A stretch of 39,355 nt of DNA from Bremerella cremea (GTDB lineage: Bacteria; Planctomycetota; Planctomycetia; Pirellulales; Pirellulaceae), in the NCBI RefSeq assembly GCF_003335505.1, contig NZ_QPEX01000025.1:1-39355 (forward strand), read 5' to 3'. The notes under the pieces are model-generated. The model searched no databases. It had not been told where the DNA came from and saw only the letters and a list, made by a program, of their open reading frames with translations. Made by a program: the position numbers and the translations under genes. Shown here in pieces: positions 9,388 to 18,572 of the stretch (position 1 is the stretch's first letter; each line of letters opens with the position of its first letter).

Positions 9388-10965
9388 TTGCGTGTGTCTG
9401 TAGGGCGGTATCTGATGTTGTCTTTGGTTCTAGGCGTTCTTTGTATTATTTTGACGGTAGTTGCTTCCGGCCTAGGATTTATCCTTTTTCAAGACAAGTT
9501 AAAGCTTGCCCGGTATTCACAGATAGAGGACGCCGAGCAGCATGTGGCCAAGTGCCAGCAGGAGTCCGACGAGCTTTCCAAATCGATCACACAGTATAAG
9601 CAGCAGATCCATCAGTTTAAAAAAGCTTATGCCAAATTTGTCGAGATGCTTGGCATCTGTAAATCAACCGCAGAAGCGAAGGAACGTCTTGAAGGTATCG
9701 AGGCCGAACTTGGCAATCGTAAGCGACTGCTCAACCAAGAACTGCAACTGATTGAAACACAGCTGAATAATCACAAGGGCGTATTGAAGGGAGCCTCGGA
9801 TGCTGCAGCCATTGCAGCACGCATCGAGCAATTAAAGTGCCAATTAGGTGAGAGCGAAGAGGATTTTGCGTTAGACGAAATCGGCATGCACAAGCGGCAC
9901 TACAATTATGATACCTCCGCCGCTTATAAGTCTCACATGGATACCGTGGTCGCCAAGCAAAAAGAAATGGCGAAACTCGCTCTTGAACTTATCCCGCCAG
10001 AGTCCTCGGCAGCGTCCATGACGGCAATTATTTGTCGTACGCAGTGGACCGTCAGCGGTAGCGAGGCCGAAGGGCGAAAAATGATGAAGCAAACGGTCAA
10101 ATTACTGTTGCGAGCATTTAACGGAGAATGCGATGCTGCAGTTGCCAAAGTCAAGTATGGCAATTACGCGACGATTGAAAAACGCATTACGCGTGCATTC
10201 GACCAAATCAACAAACTAGGGCAATCAAATCAAATTGAAATTCAGCCTGGCTACCTAGATGTACGAATCGCTGAGCTACGTCTTGCCCATGAACTAGAAC
10301 TTAAGAAAGAGGAAGAAAAGCAAGTTCAACGGGAAATTCGGGAACAGATGGCAGAAGAAGCCAAAGCAGAACGAGAAATCGAAAAAGCACGAAAGACCGC
10401 CGAGCAAGAGGAAAAAGTCAAAGCCAGAGCATTGGAAGAAGCACGACAACAATTAGCGGATGAACATGGCAAGCATAACGAAAAATTAGCGATGCTTGTG
10501 GCTAAGCTGGAAACAGAACTCCAAGAAGCACTCGATCGCAAAGCCAAGGCGATCGCCCGCGCCCAATTAACCAAAAGTGGGCACGTGTATGTGCTCTCGA
10601 ATATTGGCAGCTTCGGCCCCCATGTTTATAAGATTGGGATGACCAGACGTTTGGTTCCGGACGAACGAGTCAAAGAACTGGGCGATGCTTCGGTTCCCTT
10701 CTTGTTCGATATCCACGCAATGATCTACTCGGAAGATGCACCTGCCCTGGAAAGACAATTGCACGAGCACTTTAACCAACGCCGAGTCAACCGAGTAAAT
10801 TATCGCAAAGAATACTTCCGGGTCGAGTTAGAAGAAATCATCGACGCTGTACAACAGTACCATGGGCTCATCACCTTTGTATTGCACCCACCAGCACCAG
10901 ACTATCGAGAAACACTTGCCATCGAAGCAGATGAGAATAAGCTAATCACCGCAAACGCTGGTTAA
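9388..10965 (+). CDS. Membrane-anchored coiled-coil protein with C-terminal GIY-YIG (T5orf172/MUG113) nuclease domain
   Basis: A 525-residue protein. An N-terminal transmembrane helix (residues about 9-32) is followed by coiled coil (about 45-150), a middle region resembling DUF4041, and a long charged Glu/Lys/Ala helix (about 300-395). The C-terminal GIY-YIG domain spans about 398-485. Its motifs are GHVYVL (first), YKIG then MTRR (second, with arginine), and RKEYFRV carrying the expected catalytic glutamate. The domain pair DUF4041 plus T5orf172 is known from phages and bacteria and is often suspected in phage or mobile DNA conflict. A cytoplasm-facing, membrane-tethered DNA nuclease is an inference. 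The start is uncertain: TTG 9388 keeps basic residues before the helix, and ATG 9415 is the alternative. The gene is more A+T-rich than its neighbours, suggesting transfer, and it is a single-gene unit. Confidence 0.85.
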   Translation: MRVSVGRYLMLSLVLGVLCIILTVVASGLGFILFQDKLKLARYSQIEDAEQHVAKCQQESDELSKSITQYKQQIHQFKKAYAKFVEMLGICKSTAEAKERLEGIEAELGNRKRLLNQELQLIETQLNNHKGVLKGASDAAAIAARIEQLKCQLGESEEDFALDEIGMHKRHYNYDTSAAYKSHMDTVVAKQKEMAKLALELIPPESSAASMTAIICRTQWTVSGSEAEGRKMMKQTVKLLLRAFNGECDAAVAKVKYGNYATIEKRITRAFDQINKLGQSNQIEIQPGYLDVRIAELRLAHELELKKEEEKQVQREIREQMAEEAKAEREIEKARKTAEQEEKVKARALEEARQQLADEHGKHNEKLAMLVAKLETELQEALDRKAKAIARAQLTKSGHVYVLSNIGSFGPHVYKIGMTRRLVPDERVKELGDASVPFLFDIHAMIYSEDAPALERQLHEHFNQRRVNRVNYRKEYFRVELEEIIDAVQQYHGLITFVLHPPAPDYRETLAIEADENKLITANAG

Positions 10966-11176
10966 GCCACACCGCAAACCACCCAATACGCCCCCGGTCA
11001 TTTCTGCCTGGGGCAGACTCGCTGGCAAGGTATTCGACAGCAAATCAGGGCATTATAACGGCACTCTCTTCGCCTTGCTCCTGATGAAATCGGTGGTACT
11101 TCACTCTGCCGATTTCCCTCTTAGGGCTCTCTGAGGTGAATTCTCTTTCTGCAACGAAGCGCACAGGCTCACAAAC

Positions 11177-11192
11177 TACGACAAATGTCGTT
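11177..11192. promoter_or_regulatory. BlaI-type operator 1
   Basis: TACGAC-AAAT-GTCGTT, a palindrome with one outer mismatch. Its centre is 22 bp (two helical turns) from that of operator 2. Its right edge overlaps the start of the putative -35 TTGACA. The pattern fits cooperative binding by a dimeric winged-helix repressor such as the BlaI encoded immediately downstream. Confidence 0.75.
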
Positions 11193-11218
11193 GACATCTA
11201 CGACAAACGTCGTATAAG
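11191..11218 (+). promoter_or_regulatory. Promoter of the blaI-blaR operon
   Basis: A near-consensus sigma-70-type promoter: TTGACA at 11191-11196, a 16-bp spacer, TATAAG at 11213-11218. Transcription should begin around 11225-11228, so the transcript would start at or just before the ATG at 11228 with essentially no leader. Both operators overlap this promoter. Confidence 0.75.
11199..11214. promoter_or_regulatory. BlaI-type operator 2
   Basis: A perfect palindrome TACGAC-AAAC-GTCGTA placed inside the spacer and touching the -10 element. Occupancy would block RNA polymerase, consistent with autorepression, which is known for BlaI/MecI systems. Confidence 0.8.
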
Positions 11219-11227
11219 ATGCCGGGC

Positions 11228-11626
11228 ATGAAAAAGAAACTTCCCAAACCGACCGAAGCCGAGCTCGCTTTGCTTAGCGTATTGTGGCAGCGCGGGCCGA
11301 GTACCGTGCGTGAAGTTCACGATGCGCTGCCTGATTCCGCGACCGGATATACGACGACGCTGAAGATCTTGCAGAAGATGTTCGACAAAGGGCTGGTTGC
11401 TCGGGACGAGTCGCAGCGGTCGCATGTGTACTCGGCTGCCATCGCCGCCGAGCAAACCCAGCGGCAATTGCTGCGTGACTTTGTCCGCCGTGTGTTTGCC
11501 GGATCGCCTGCTCGCCTGGTGATGCAGGCCCTCTCGGACGAAGCCGCTTCGGCGGAAGATCTCGCCGCGATTCGTGAGCTGTTAGACGACCTGGAAACCA
11601 AAGGGCATAAGGACTCGCAGAAATGA
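11228..11626 (+). CDS. blaI: BlaI/MecI family transcriptional repressor
   Basis: A winged-helix repressor of 132 residues. The family opening PTEAELALLSVLWQRGPSTVREVHDAL is followed by TTTLKILQKMFDKGLVARD (recognition helix and wing) and a C-terminal dimerisation segment. Such repressors are inactivated by cleavage when the partner M56 membrane protease is triggered. That partner starts here in a 4-bp overlap (ATGA, 11623-11626), so the two are translationally coupled. An earlier ATG at 11219 sits directly against the -10 hexamer and upstream of the expected transcription start, so 11228 is preferred. There is no sign that the system concerns beta-lactams; planctomycete genomes carry many such pairs. 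Confidence 0.92.
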   Translation: MKKKLPKPTEAELALLSVLWQRGPSTVREVHDALPDSATGYTTTLKILQKMFDKGLVARDESQRSHVYSAAIAAEQTQRQLLRDFVRRVFAGSPARLVMQALSDEAASAEDLAAIRELLDDLETKGHKDSQK

Positions 11627-14600
11627 ACGTCGATACGCTTCTCGATGCCTGTGGCTGGACGCTGCTTCATTTTCTCTGGCAAGGTGCCGTGCTGGGGTTG
11701 TTGCTGTTCATCGCGCTACAGTGCCTGCCGTTTGCTCGACCCCAGGTTCGCTACACTGCGGCTTGCACCGCCCTGGCTGGCATGGCGGCGCTGGTGCTGC
11801 TGACGTTTGCCTGGGAGGTTGCCCAACCGGCGGTGGTTGCCTCGGTGGAAGAGACGAAGCTGCTGGAAGCCTCTGAACCATCCGCCGAGCCGGTGCCGCC
11901 AGCCAATCACGCATTCGAGTCGGCCTCAGTGTTGACCAAACCAACTTCCGAGCCGCCAGCACCGAGCGAAGCGGTGCCCCTGACGCCTGCAATTGCCGCA
12001 CAATCGACCTGGTACCAGCAGCTATCGACAGCGCTAACGCCGTGGCTCGATTGGTTGGTGCTGCTATGGTTGGCTGGCGTCGCGTTGTTGACGTTGCGGC
12101 TAGGCGTGAACTGGGTTGCTGTGCAGCGGCTGCGTGGTCAAGGGCTGCCCATTGCCGAAGGACGCTGGCTCGACCCGTTGGCACGCCTACGTCATCGCTT
12201 GCAGGTACACGCAGAGGTGAGCCTGGTGCATACGGCGACGATTGCCGTGCCGATGGTCTTGGGTTGGCTGCGACCGGTCATTCTGGTTCCGACTGAAATG
12301 GTTGCCGGGCTAACGCCTGGCCAATTGGAGGCGATCTTGGCGCACGAGCTGGCCCACATTCGTCGGTACGACTACGCGGTGAACTTGCTGCAGAACCTGG
12401 CCGAAACGGTGCTGTTCTTTCATCCCGCCGTGTGGTGGGCCTCGGCCCAGATTCGCAAAGAGCGAGAATGCTGCTGCGATGCGATGGCCGCCCAGCTTTG
12501 CCATGGCCCGCTGCCCTACTCGCAGGCCCTGCTGGCGGTAGAAACGTTTCGCAGCAATACACCTCTGGCAGTCGCGGCCAATGGAGGTTCGCTCCTCCAG
12601 CGAATCCGTCGCCTGTCTGGCCAACCGGCACGCTCTCCGCAAGCCGCCGGCGCGATGCTCCTGCTGCTAGTCGCGATTGGTCTGGCCAGTCTCTTCGCGC
12701 TCGAAGCCAGCCAGGCCGCCGCCGACGAAGAAAACGTAGCCGCAGCGATGAGCGATGAAGAAGCGACCAAGCTGGCCGTGGCGGCGCATGCCAAGGCGCG
12801 GGCGATCGATCGTTTGCCTCGCTTTTACTGCGAAGTCGATTACCGCAACGGTGATGTTTCGACCATGACCGAGGTCGACCGTTATTCACTCGAAAATCTG
12901 CGAAAGGCGATGACCGAACCGGTACCGAAAGAAAAATGGATCGACAATCATGACATCTTTGCCTGGGATCGTAAGCAAGCACTCTTTGAATCGCACTCAC
13001 CCGGTACGAAAAATGACGACGGTAGCCCGGCGGACTATCATCAGTTGATGTTCGGAAACTTGACCGAGGCATGGTGCAAGGAATATCGCGCCGAGCAGAC
13101 GCCATGGTTTTATCGACGGCCAGATTTTCAGGCGTTCTGGGAAACTTCGACTCCGCTCACTTTTCAGTTTATCATCGCAACCCCACGTAAATTTTGGTGG
13201 GGAGACAACGACCATCATGGTGTAAGCCACAACACCGTGCCACCTTCGATGGTCCGTTATCGCCATCTCGGTAAGGAAGAGATAGAAGGGGAACTGTGCG
13301 ACATTGTAGAATCCAAAGGTCGGGCCGAACGGTTATGGATCGGACGAGAAACAGGCTTGATCCGGGCCGTGCTCCATTACAAGTACATGGGACGAATAGA
13401 CAGCGGATTCTATCAGCACCCGACCGTTAAGAAAATCGCGGGCCAAACATTCACTTCCGACAAAGAATATCGCGACTGGTCTAAGCAATACTACGACAAG
13501 CTGCCCCCCTTCCACCAAGCCGAACTCGGCAATGCCTTCTACGAATCGCGATTCGACGAAATGGCCCGCCCGTCGAAGTACGTTCTCTTCCGCGATTATC
13601 GTGAAATTACTTCTGGCGTGTGGGTTCCGTTTGTCGAAGACCGAACGGCTTGGCTTTACAGCCAAAACGACCAGAATAAGTTCCGCTATTTCCGCGCTGA
13701 AAGCCGCGTGAAGAAATGTAGCACCGACGTTGACCTCACGCAGCGGATCGAAGAACTGAGGCCGCAGGAAGGGGACTTCGTACAGGACCAGCGGGTTGCT
13801 GGTGCCGTGGTCGAGTACAAATGGCGGGAAGAGATTGCCCAAGCCGAGATCGATCACCTGGTGCAACAAAAGCAGTTGGAACTGCAGGAAAACCAGCAGC
13901 TACTCGATAAGCTGAAAGCCCCGCTGCAAAAGCTGGTCGGTCAGGCCGCGCCTCCCTTAACGGATGGCAAGTGGCTGGGGGAAAAGCCGCAGCTAAGTGG
14001 CAAGCCGACGCTGATTCACTTCTGGGCGGCCTGGTGTGGTCCGTGCAAAAACGATTACGAACTCCTCAATCGGATCGCGAAAAAAGGCCAGGTAATTGGC
14101 ATTCACCCAGCGGGCACGCCGGAAGATGAAGTCGCTGCCGCGATCGAAGCAGGCCAGCACACCTACCCCACGTTTCTTTCGGCGGAAAACAAGGAAGGAC
14201 TGGTCGGCGGCTACCCGGTGAAGATGTACCCCTACTGCGTCGTCCTCGACTCGGCAGGACGCGTCGCCGCGCATGGCTCGCTGTTTGATGTGGCCAGTAC
14301 CTTTCACGAGCTGAACGATGCCGCCAAGAAAGACGACCCGCCAGCCACCCAGCCAAAAACGGCTGAGAAGAGCCAAATGACGGTGCTTGTCACCGACGCC
14401 CAGGGGCACCCACTTGCTGGTGCAAGAGTGTTTCAGAACCAGGTCTATCAGTTGGCTGGAAGTGACAAGCCGACGATCAAGAACCACGAATACTATACCG
14501 ATGGCGGCGGGAAAGTGGTGATTACCTGGCCAGGCGAATCGCGCGATCTGCGGTTGTGGGTCTCGCAGCCAGAGTATGTTCCGCTGCACGCAATGTGGTC

Positions 14601-15981
14601 GCGGGAACTGCAAGCCGATGGCGACAAGTTGCCTGCCGAATTCCGCTTCCAACTCACCGCAGCAACCACCATTGGTGGTCGCGTGCTCGATGCCAACGGA
14701 AAGCCGATTGCTGGGGCGAAAATTGAAATTCAAAACGGCACCGCTGGCCTGCCGGTTCGTTCCGGCGAACCCGGCCAGCGACCGGTGGCGGCAAACTGGC
14801 TGGCCGCAGAAGCTTCGGCCATTTTAACCAATTCCCAAGGCCGCTGGACCGCTAACAACATTCCGTCCGATCGCGAGCTGACGACAACCGAAGCGCGACG
14901 TAATACGGCGGATGGCAAGCCTGCGGCTGAGCCATCCCCTAAACGCAATCCACTGCGGCTACGGGTAACGCATCCTGATTTCCAGACCTTCGATATGATG
15001 GCGAACCCAAAGACCACCGATATGCCGACGCTTGAGCAGCTGCGCAAGCAAGACGCCACGGTTGTCTTGAAAGCACCCGACGACAAGATGGACGCCCCGG
15101 CGGCAGAAGAGAAGCAGGCAGACGAACCGAAACTCTCGTTCGCCGAGCGGCAGCGTAAGATCAAACAAGAAGCCGCACCTTATTTGGCAGCCATGATCGA
15201 AGCAGGCTATCGGCTTTCGCCCGACGAGAACCTGAAGCGAATCGCGCCACCGTTTCCCCAGGTTCGGCACGAATGGTACCGCACACGTTACCCCCGACAG
15301 TATGAGTTGATTCCCAAGGGGCCCGATTTGATGACCTTCCATTGGAGCGACAACAAGCTTGAGAATTGGGGCCTGTGGTTTGGCGGGCAGTCGCTAGGAA
15401 CCCTGCTGGAAGACACCTTGGATCTTTATCCACAGAACGTGGAAGCTCCCAAAGATTTCCTACAAACGCAACTCAGCGGCGACTGGGTGATACGGCCTGA
15501 GGCAAAAGGAGCAGGGCTTTTGTCCGAGCTGGAAACGATTCTGAACGATCAATTACAGCTGAACATAAGAATGCGTTTTGCCGATATCGAGCGCGACGTC
15601 TATGTCATGAAGGGCAAATACCAGTTCAAACCGTTGCCGGAATTTACGCCGGAGAAAGACGCCTCGCGCTACGATAAGCTGCAAATCTTCGGGGCACTCC
15701 CTTACCCTAACAGTGGAGCAGGTGGAGGTAGTGGCACCTTCCAAAAATTCAATCAATGGTTGGGCCGCTGGATTAAGGAACCGATTGTCATCGAGGCGAC
15801 CGACTTGCCAAAAAGCAACATCTCGTGGCAACTTCACGCCCCCAGTCCGGCAACGCCTGCCGAACTGCAAATGGCCCACGACCCGAACTTAGTTCTGGCC
15901 ACCATTTCTTCCCAAACCGGGTTAGAGTTCGTAAAGGAAAAGCGGAAAATAAGGATGCTAGTCATCGAGCCGCTAAAGTAG
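11623..15981 (+). CDS. BlaR1-like M56 membrane metalloprotease fused to TlpA-like thioredoxin and other sensor domains
   Basis: A 1452-residue protein. Transmembrane helices lie near residues 13-35, 42-64, 142-163 and 342-362. The M56 protease domain has the zinc motif HELAH (241-245) and a downstream ERECCCDAMA segment carrying the third-ligand region. After the last helix come: about 370-780, a LolA-like or uncharacterised region; about 770-890, a thioredoxin/TlpA domain with WCGPC (804-808); two carboxypeptidase-regulatory Ig-like repeats starting near 919 and 1017; and a C-terminal ~120 residues reminiscent of DUF3738/TIGR03435 (TLATISSQTGL-like end, then MLVIEP). The penicillin-binding sensor of classical BlaR1 is absent. 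It probably senses an external signal and cleaves BlaI. It is convergent with the ABC permease gene, with a 13-bp gap and no visible terminator. Confidence 0.87.
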   Translation: MNVDTLLDACGWTLLHFLWQGAVLGLLLFIALQCLPFARPQVRYTAACTALAGMAALVLLTFAWEVAQPAVVASVEETKLLEASEPSAEPVPPANHAFESASVLTKPTSEPPAPSEAVPLTPAIAAQSTWYQQLSTALTPWLDWLVLLWLAGVALLTLRLGVNWVAVQRLRGQGLPIAEGRWLDPLARLRHRLQVHAEVSLVHTATIAVPMVLGWLRPVILVPTEMVAGLTPGQLEAILAHELAHIRRYDYAVNLLQNLAETVLFFHPAVWWASAQIRKERECCCDAMAAQLCHGPLPYSQALLAVETFRSNTPLAVAANGGSLLQRIRRLSGQPARSPQAAGAMLLLLVAIGLASLFALEASQAAADEENVAAAMSDEEATKLAVAAHAKARAIDRLPRFYCEVDYRNGDVSTMTEVDRYSLENLRKAMTEPVPKEKWIDNHDIFAWDRKQALFESHSPGTKNDDGSPADYHQLMFGNLTEAWCKEYRAEQTPWFYRRPDFQAFWETSTPLTFQFIIATPRKFWWGDNDHHGVSHNTVPPSMVRYRHLGKEEIEGELCDIVESKGRAERLWIGRETGLIRAVLHYKYMGRIDSGFYQHPTVKKIAGQTFTSDKEYRDWSKQYYDKLPPFHQAELGNAFYESRFDEMARPSKYVLFRDYREITSGVWVPFVEDRTAWLYSQNDQNKFRYFRAESRVKKCSTDVDLTQRIEELRPQEGDFVQDQRVAGAVVEYKWREEIAQAEIDHLVQQKQLELQENQQLLDKLKAPLQKLVGQAAPPLTDGKWLGEKPQLSGKPTLIHFWAAWCGPCKNDYELLNRIAKKGQVIGIHPAGTPEDEVAAAIEAGQHTYPTFLSAENKEGLVGGYPVKMYPYCVVLDSAGRVAAHGSLFDVASTFHELNDAAKKDDPPATQPKTAEKSQMTVLVTDAQGHPLAGARVFQNQVYQLAGSDKPTIKNHEYYTDGGGKVVITWPGESRDLRLWVSQPEYVPLHAMWSRELQADGDKLPAEFRFQLTAATTIGGRVLDANGKPIAGAKIEIQNGTAGLPVRSGEPGQRPVAANWLAAEASAILTNSQGRWTANNIPSDRELTTTEARRNTADGKPAAEPSPKRNPLRLRVTHPDFQTFDMMANPKTTDMPTLEQLRKQDATVVLKAPDDKMDAPAAEEKQADEPKLSFAERQRKIKQEAAPYLAAMIEAGYRLSPDENLKRIAPPFPQVRHEWYRTRYPRQYELIPKGPDLMTFHWSDNKLENWGLWFGGQSLGTLLEDTLDLYPQNVEAPKDFLQTQLSGDWVIRPEAKGAGLLSELETILNDQLQLNIRMRFADIERDVYVMKGKYQFKPLPEFTPEKDASRYDKLQIFGALPYPNSGAGGGSGTFQKFNQWLGRWIKEPIVIEATDLPKSNISWQLHAPSPATPAELQMAHDPNLVLATISSQTGLEFVKEKRKIRMLVIEPLK

Positions 15982-15994
15982 GCCGCAACCTTTT

Positions 15995-17620
15995 TCACGT
16001 CGCCAATCGCAGCCAGCCTCGTTCTCGCTGCAAGGGGCGGGCCAGGTACGAGGCCAGCCAGGCCACCAGGCAAATCGAAACGACCAGCGTGCCGAACACC
16101 ACTGGGTAGCCGTGTGCCAATAGGTTCCCCTCGCCTGCCAGTTCGGCCATGTGCAGGTGATTGTAAACGTTCACCGGTTCCATCCAGTTCGTGGCGGGAA
16201 AGGCCGTGACGATTATCGTGAGCAGCACGTCGGCAGCAATTGCCAGGAAGCCGCCGATCACCGGTTTGCGTGTCCAGCACGTCCCTAGCACCGCCAGCGT
16301 GTACAGCCACGCATGTAGAATCGGGAAACAGGCCACAAACGCCCAGCTCATTCCTTCCGTTGGCCCTTTATGTGGTGCATTCCCGGCCACCAATATCGCG
16401 CCCCCATCGAGCACCATGAGGACCATCACCAACCCCACGACATATTTCGTCCAGAACCACATGCCAGGCGAGATCGGACGCGATCGCCAAAACGTGCCCA
16501 ATCCTTCCCCTAAGTCGCTTGAGTAAATCCCCGCCGCCACCACAATCGACCAGATCATCCCCATAAAAAACACGGTGTGGGGAAACTGACTGCGGAACGA
16601 ATCACCGAAGGGTGCCGTATCTAAGTCTTCCATAGACACGGTGACCCCGGTAACCAACAAGCACAACAGGAAGCCGTAAATCACCAGTGGGAATGCCTGA
16701 CGTAGTTCCAGCCAGATCATCGCCAATAATCGACTGGGTAAACGTATCGGCACGTACGACCATACCGCCGGCAACCACCATCGCCAGCGGCCTGGTCCCT
16801 TCTCGGTGGCCGGTTCGCGTAGTCGCCCGTACTGCGTGGTAAAGAGGATACCAAGCAGCAACTGAACACCCACGGCCAAGCCGAGCGACGGCCAGCGGTA
16901 CAACGCCAACTCGTGATCGGTGTAGCTACCGATTTCCTCGGCATAGCCCCACTGCACGACCAGCGATTGCGGAACGAACGCTCCGTAAACCAGCTGCGCG
17001 ATGGCCGGTCGCTGCGGCCCATACCACATAATTCCCTCGAAGATAAAGAACGCAACCGTTACCAACACGCCCATAAAACCAGCCTGGGCCTGGCTTCGCA
17101 GCCAACAGCCGATCACGCTGATGATCAGCAGCAGTTGAATGCCACCCAGCACAGCAATCGCCGTCACGCTGGCCAGTTGTTCCAGCGAGGTCAGCAGCGT
17201 GCCCGTTTCTCGCTGGGGCAAACGCTCGAGATAGGGAAACGGTCGCGGCGATGCTTGTTCGATCAGCCCGCTGATTAAGGCCAACGCGATGATCGCACCC
17301 CCGAGCAATATCGGGATGGCCAACGTCGCTGCCGCGCTGGCCAGGCGAGTTCCGGCAATCCGCCGCAACGAAACCGGCAGCGAAGCGCTGAACACCAGCG
17401 TTCCATCCGTTTGCTCTCCTTGGGCGGTTCGCATCGCCAGGAACAGCGCCGCGCACATCGCATAAAGGAGCGTCACACTGCTGAAACCACCCACCGCCGC
17501 GCGAAATTGATAGGCGACTTCATACCCCACACAGTAAACAGCCCCCAGCACCATCCACGCGCTGAACAAGAGCAAATAGCCTCGGTTCTCGCGCCACTGC
17601 TTCCACAACAAACTACCCAT
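15995..17620 (-). CDS. ABC-2 type transporter permease
   Basis: An integral membrane protein of 541 residues with about 12 hydrophobic helices, starting MGSLLWKQWRENRGYLL. The W-K-x-x-R-E-N opening is common in ABC-2 permeases paired with YtrB-like ATPases. It lies 28 bp downstream of the ATPase gene on the same strand and should form the membrane half of that exporter. Start 17620 is supported by AGGAGA six bases upstream; an extended frame to 17707 would overlap the ATPase gene. The substrate is unknown. In several homologous operons the cargo is linked to cell-envelope stress or lipid/peptide export, but nothing here proves that. Confidence 0.88.
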   Translation of the reverse strand: MGSLLWKQWRENRGYLLLFSAWMVLGAVYCVGYEVAYQFRAAVGGFSSVTLLYAMCAALFLAMRTAQGEQTDGTLVFSASLPVSLRRIAGTRLASAAATLAIPILLGGAIIALALISGLIEQASPRPFPYLERLPQRETGTLLTSLEQLASVTAIAVLGGIQLLLIISVIGCWLRSQAQAGFMGVLVTVAFFIFEGIMWYGPQRPAIAQLVYGAFVPQSLVVQWGYAEEIGSYTDHELALYRWPSLGLAVGVQLLLGILFTTQYGRLREPATEKGPGRWRWWLPAVWSYVPIRLPSRLLAMIWLELRQAFPLVIYGFLLCLLVTGVTVSMEDLDTAPFGDSFRSQFPHTVFFMGMIWSIVVAAGIYSSDLGEGLGTFWRSRPISPGMWFWTKYVVGLVMVLMVLDGGAILVAGNAPHKGPTEGMSWAFVACFPILHAWLYTLAVLGTCWTRKPVIGGFLAIAADVLLTIIVTAFPATNWMEPVNVYNHLHMAELAGEGNLLAHGYPVVFGTLVVSICLVAWLASYLARPLQRERGWLRLAT

Positions 17621-17648
17621 GGCAATTCTCCTGAGAATACAGCGTTCG

Positions 17649-18572
17649 TTAAACCGAAACGGCTTCTGCCGCACGAGGTTGCTCTGGCCAGCCTTCCGTC
17701 CGGCCAATCACAAACGCCTCGAAAATGTCGTCCAATCGCAGGTCAATCACTTGGGGTTCGATTTGCACCGCGGCAAGCTGAGCCAGGTAATGCTCGGCCT
17801 GATCGATCACCAGCACCGCGCGATCTTCATGCCGTCGCAGGTCGAGCAGGCAAGCTGGCTGCGGCGCTTTCGCCAAGGCATCCCATGGCAGAACAAGCTG
17901 TTTCACATCGTCGCGCAGGGCGTCGGTAGCGGCGGTGCGAACGATGCGGCCTTGATCGAGTATCGCCACGCTGTCGGCCACCGCTTCCACTTCATCCAGC
18001 AAGTGCGAACTGTACAACACCGTCGTCCCTTCGGCCTGAAGATGTTCGACCAGGTGGCGGTTGAATTCCTTCCGCGCGACCGGATCGAGCCCCATGGCGG
18101 GGTCGTCCAAAATCACAACCGACGGGCGATGGGCCAAGGCCGCGATCAGCCCCAGCTTCACCCCCTGCCCTTTGGAAAGCCGACCGATACGGGCATGCGG
18201 CGGGATCTCGAAGCGGCTCAGCAGTTCGTTGGCCCAAGCAGCGTCCCAGGTCGGATAAAAGGCCGACAGAAACCGGCACAGCTCGACCGGTGTCATCCAA
18301 GGGTACATCGTCTGATCTTCCCCCAGGTAACCCACCTGGCCACGTACATGCAGCGGGTGCTTGGCCGGGTCGATCCCTTTCACCCAGGCCTGGCCGCTGC
18401 TGGCCGCAATCAACCCCAGCAGAATACGAATGGTGGTGGTCTTGCCTGCCCCGTTGCGTCCGAGCAAGGCGAACGTTTGCCCCGGCGGGATGCTCAGCGA
18501 GACATCGTGTAGCACCTGGTTGGCCCCAAACGATTTGGCCAGTTTATCGAGTTCGATCGCAGGCTCACTCAT
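17649..18572 (-). CDS. ABC transporter ATP-binding protein (YtrB-like)
   Basis: A 307-residue ATPase. Walker A is GRNGAGKT (38-45), the signature is LSKGQ (132-136, instead of LSGGQ), Walker B is VVILD (152-156), and the switch histidine lies in SSHLLDE (H190). The residue after Walker B, normally the catalytic glutamate, is aspartate (D157, LDDPAMGLDP). As far as I recall this variant is found in related planctomycete transporters, so it may be a lineage feature with slower hydrolysis rather than inactivation. About 90 residues follow the nucleotide-binding domain as an accessory C-terminal region. Its start overlaps the stop of the GntR gene by 4 bp (ATGA), and the permease follows at once: regulator-ATPase-permease in one operon. 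Confidence 0.92.
   Translation of the reverse strand: MSEPAIELDKLAKSFGANQVLHDVSLSIPPGQTFALLGRNGAGKTTTIRILLGLIAASSGQAWVKGIDPAKHPLHVRGQVGYLGEDQTMYPWMTPVELCRFLSAFYPTWDAAWANELLSRFEIPPHARIGRLSKGQGVKLGLIAALAHRPSVVILDDPAMGLDPVARKEFNRHLVEHLQAEGTTVLYSSHLLDEVEAVADSVAILDQGRIVRTAATDALRDDVKQLVLPWDALAKAPQPACLLDLRRHEDRAVLVIDQAEHYLAQLAAVQIEPQVIDLRLDDIFEAFVIGRTEGWPEQPRAAEAVSV

Noticed and set aside
11623..15981. Beta-lactam resistance by a BlaR1 system
   Set aside because: Only the M56 protease and BlaI parts are shared; the penicillin-binding sensor and any beta-lactamase gene are missing.
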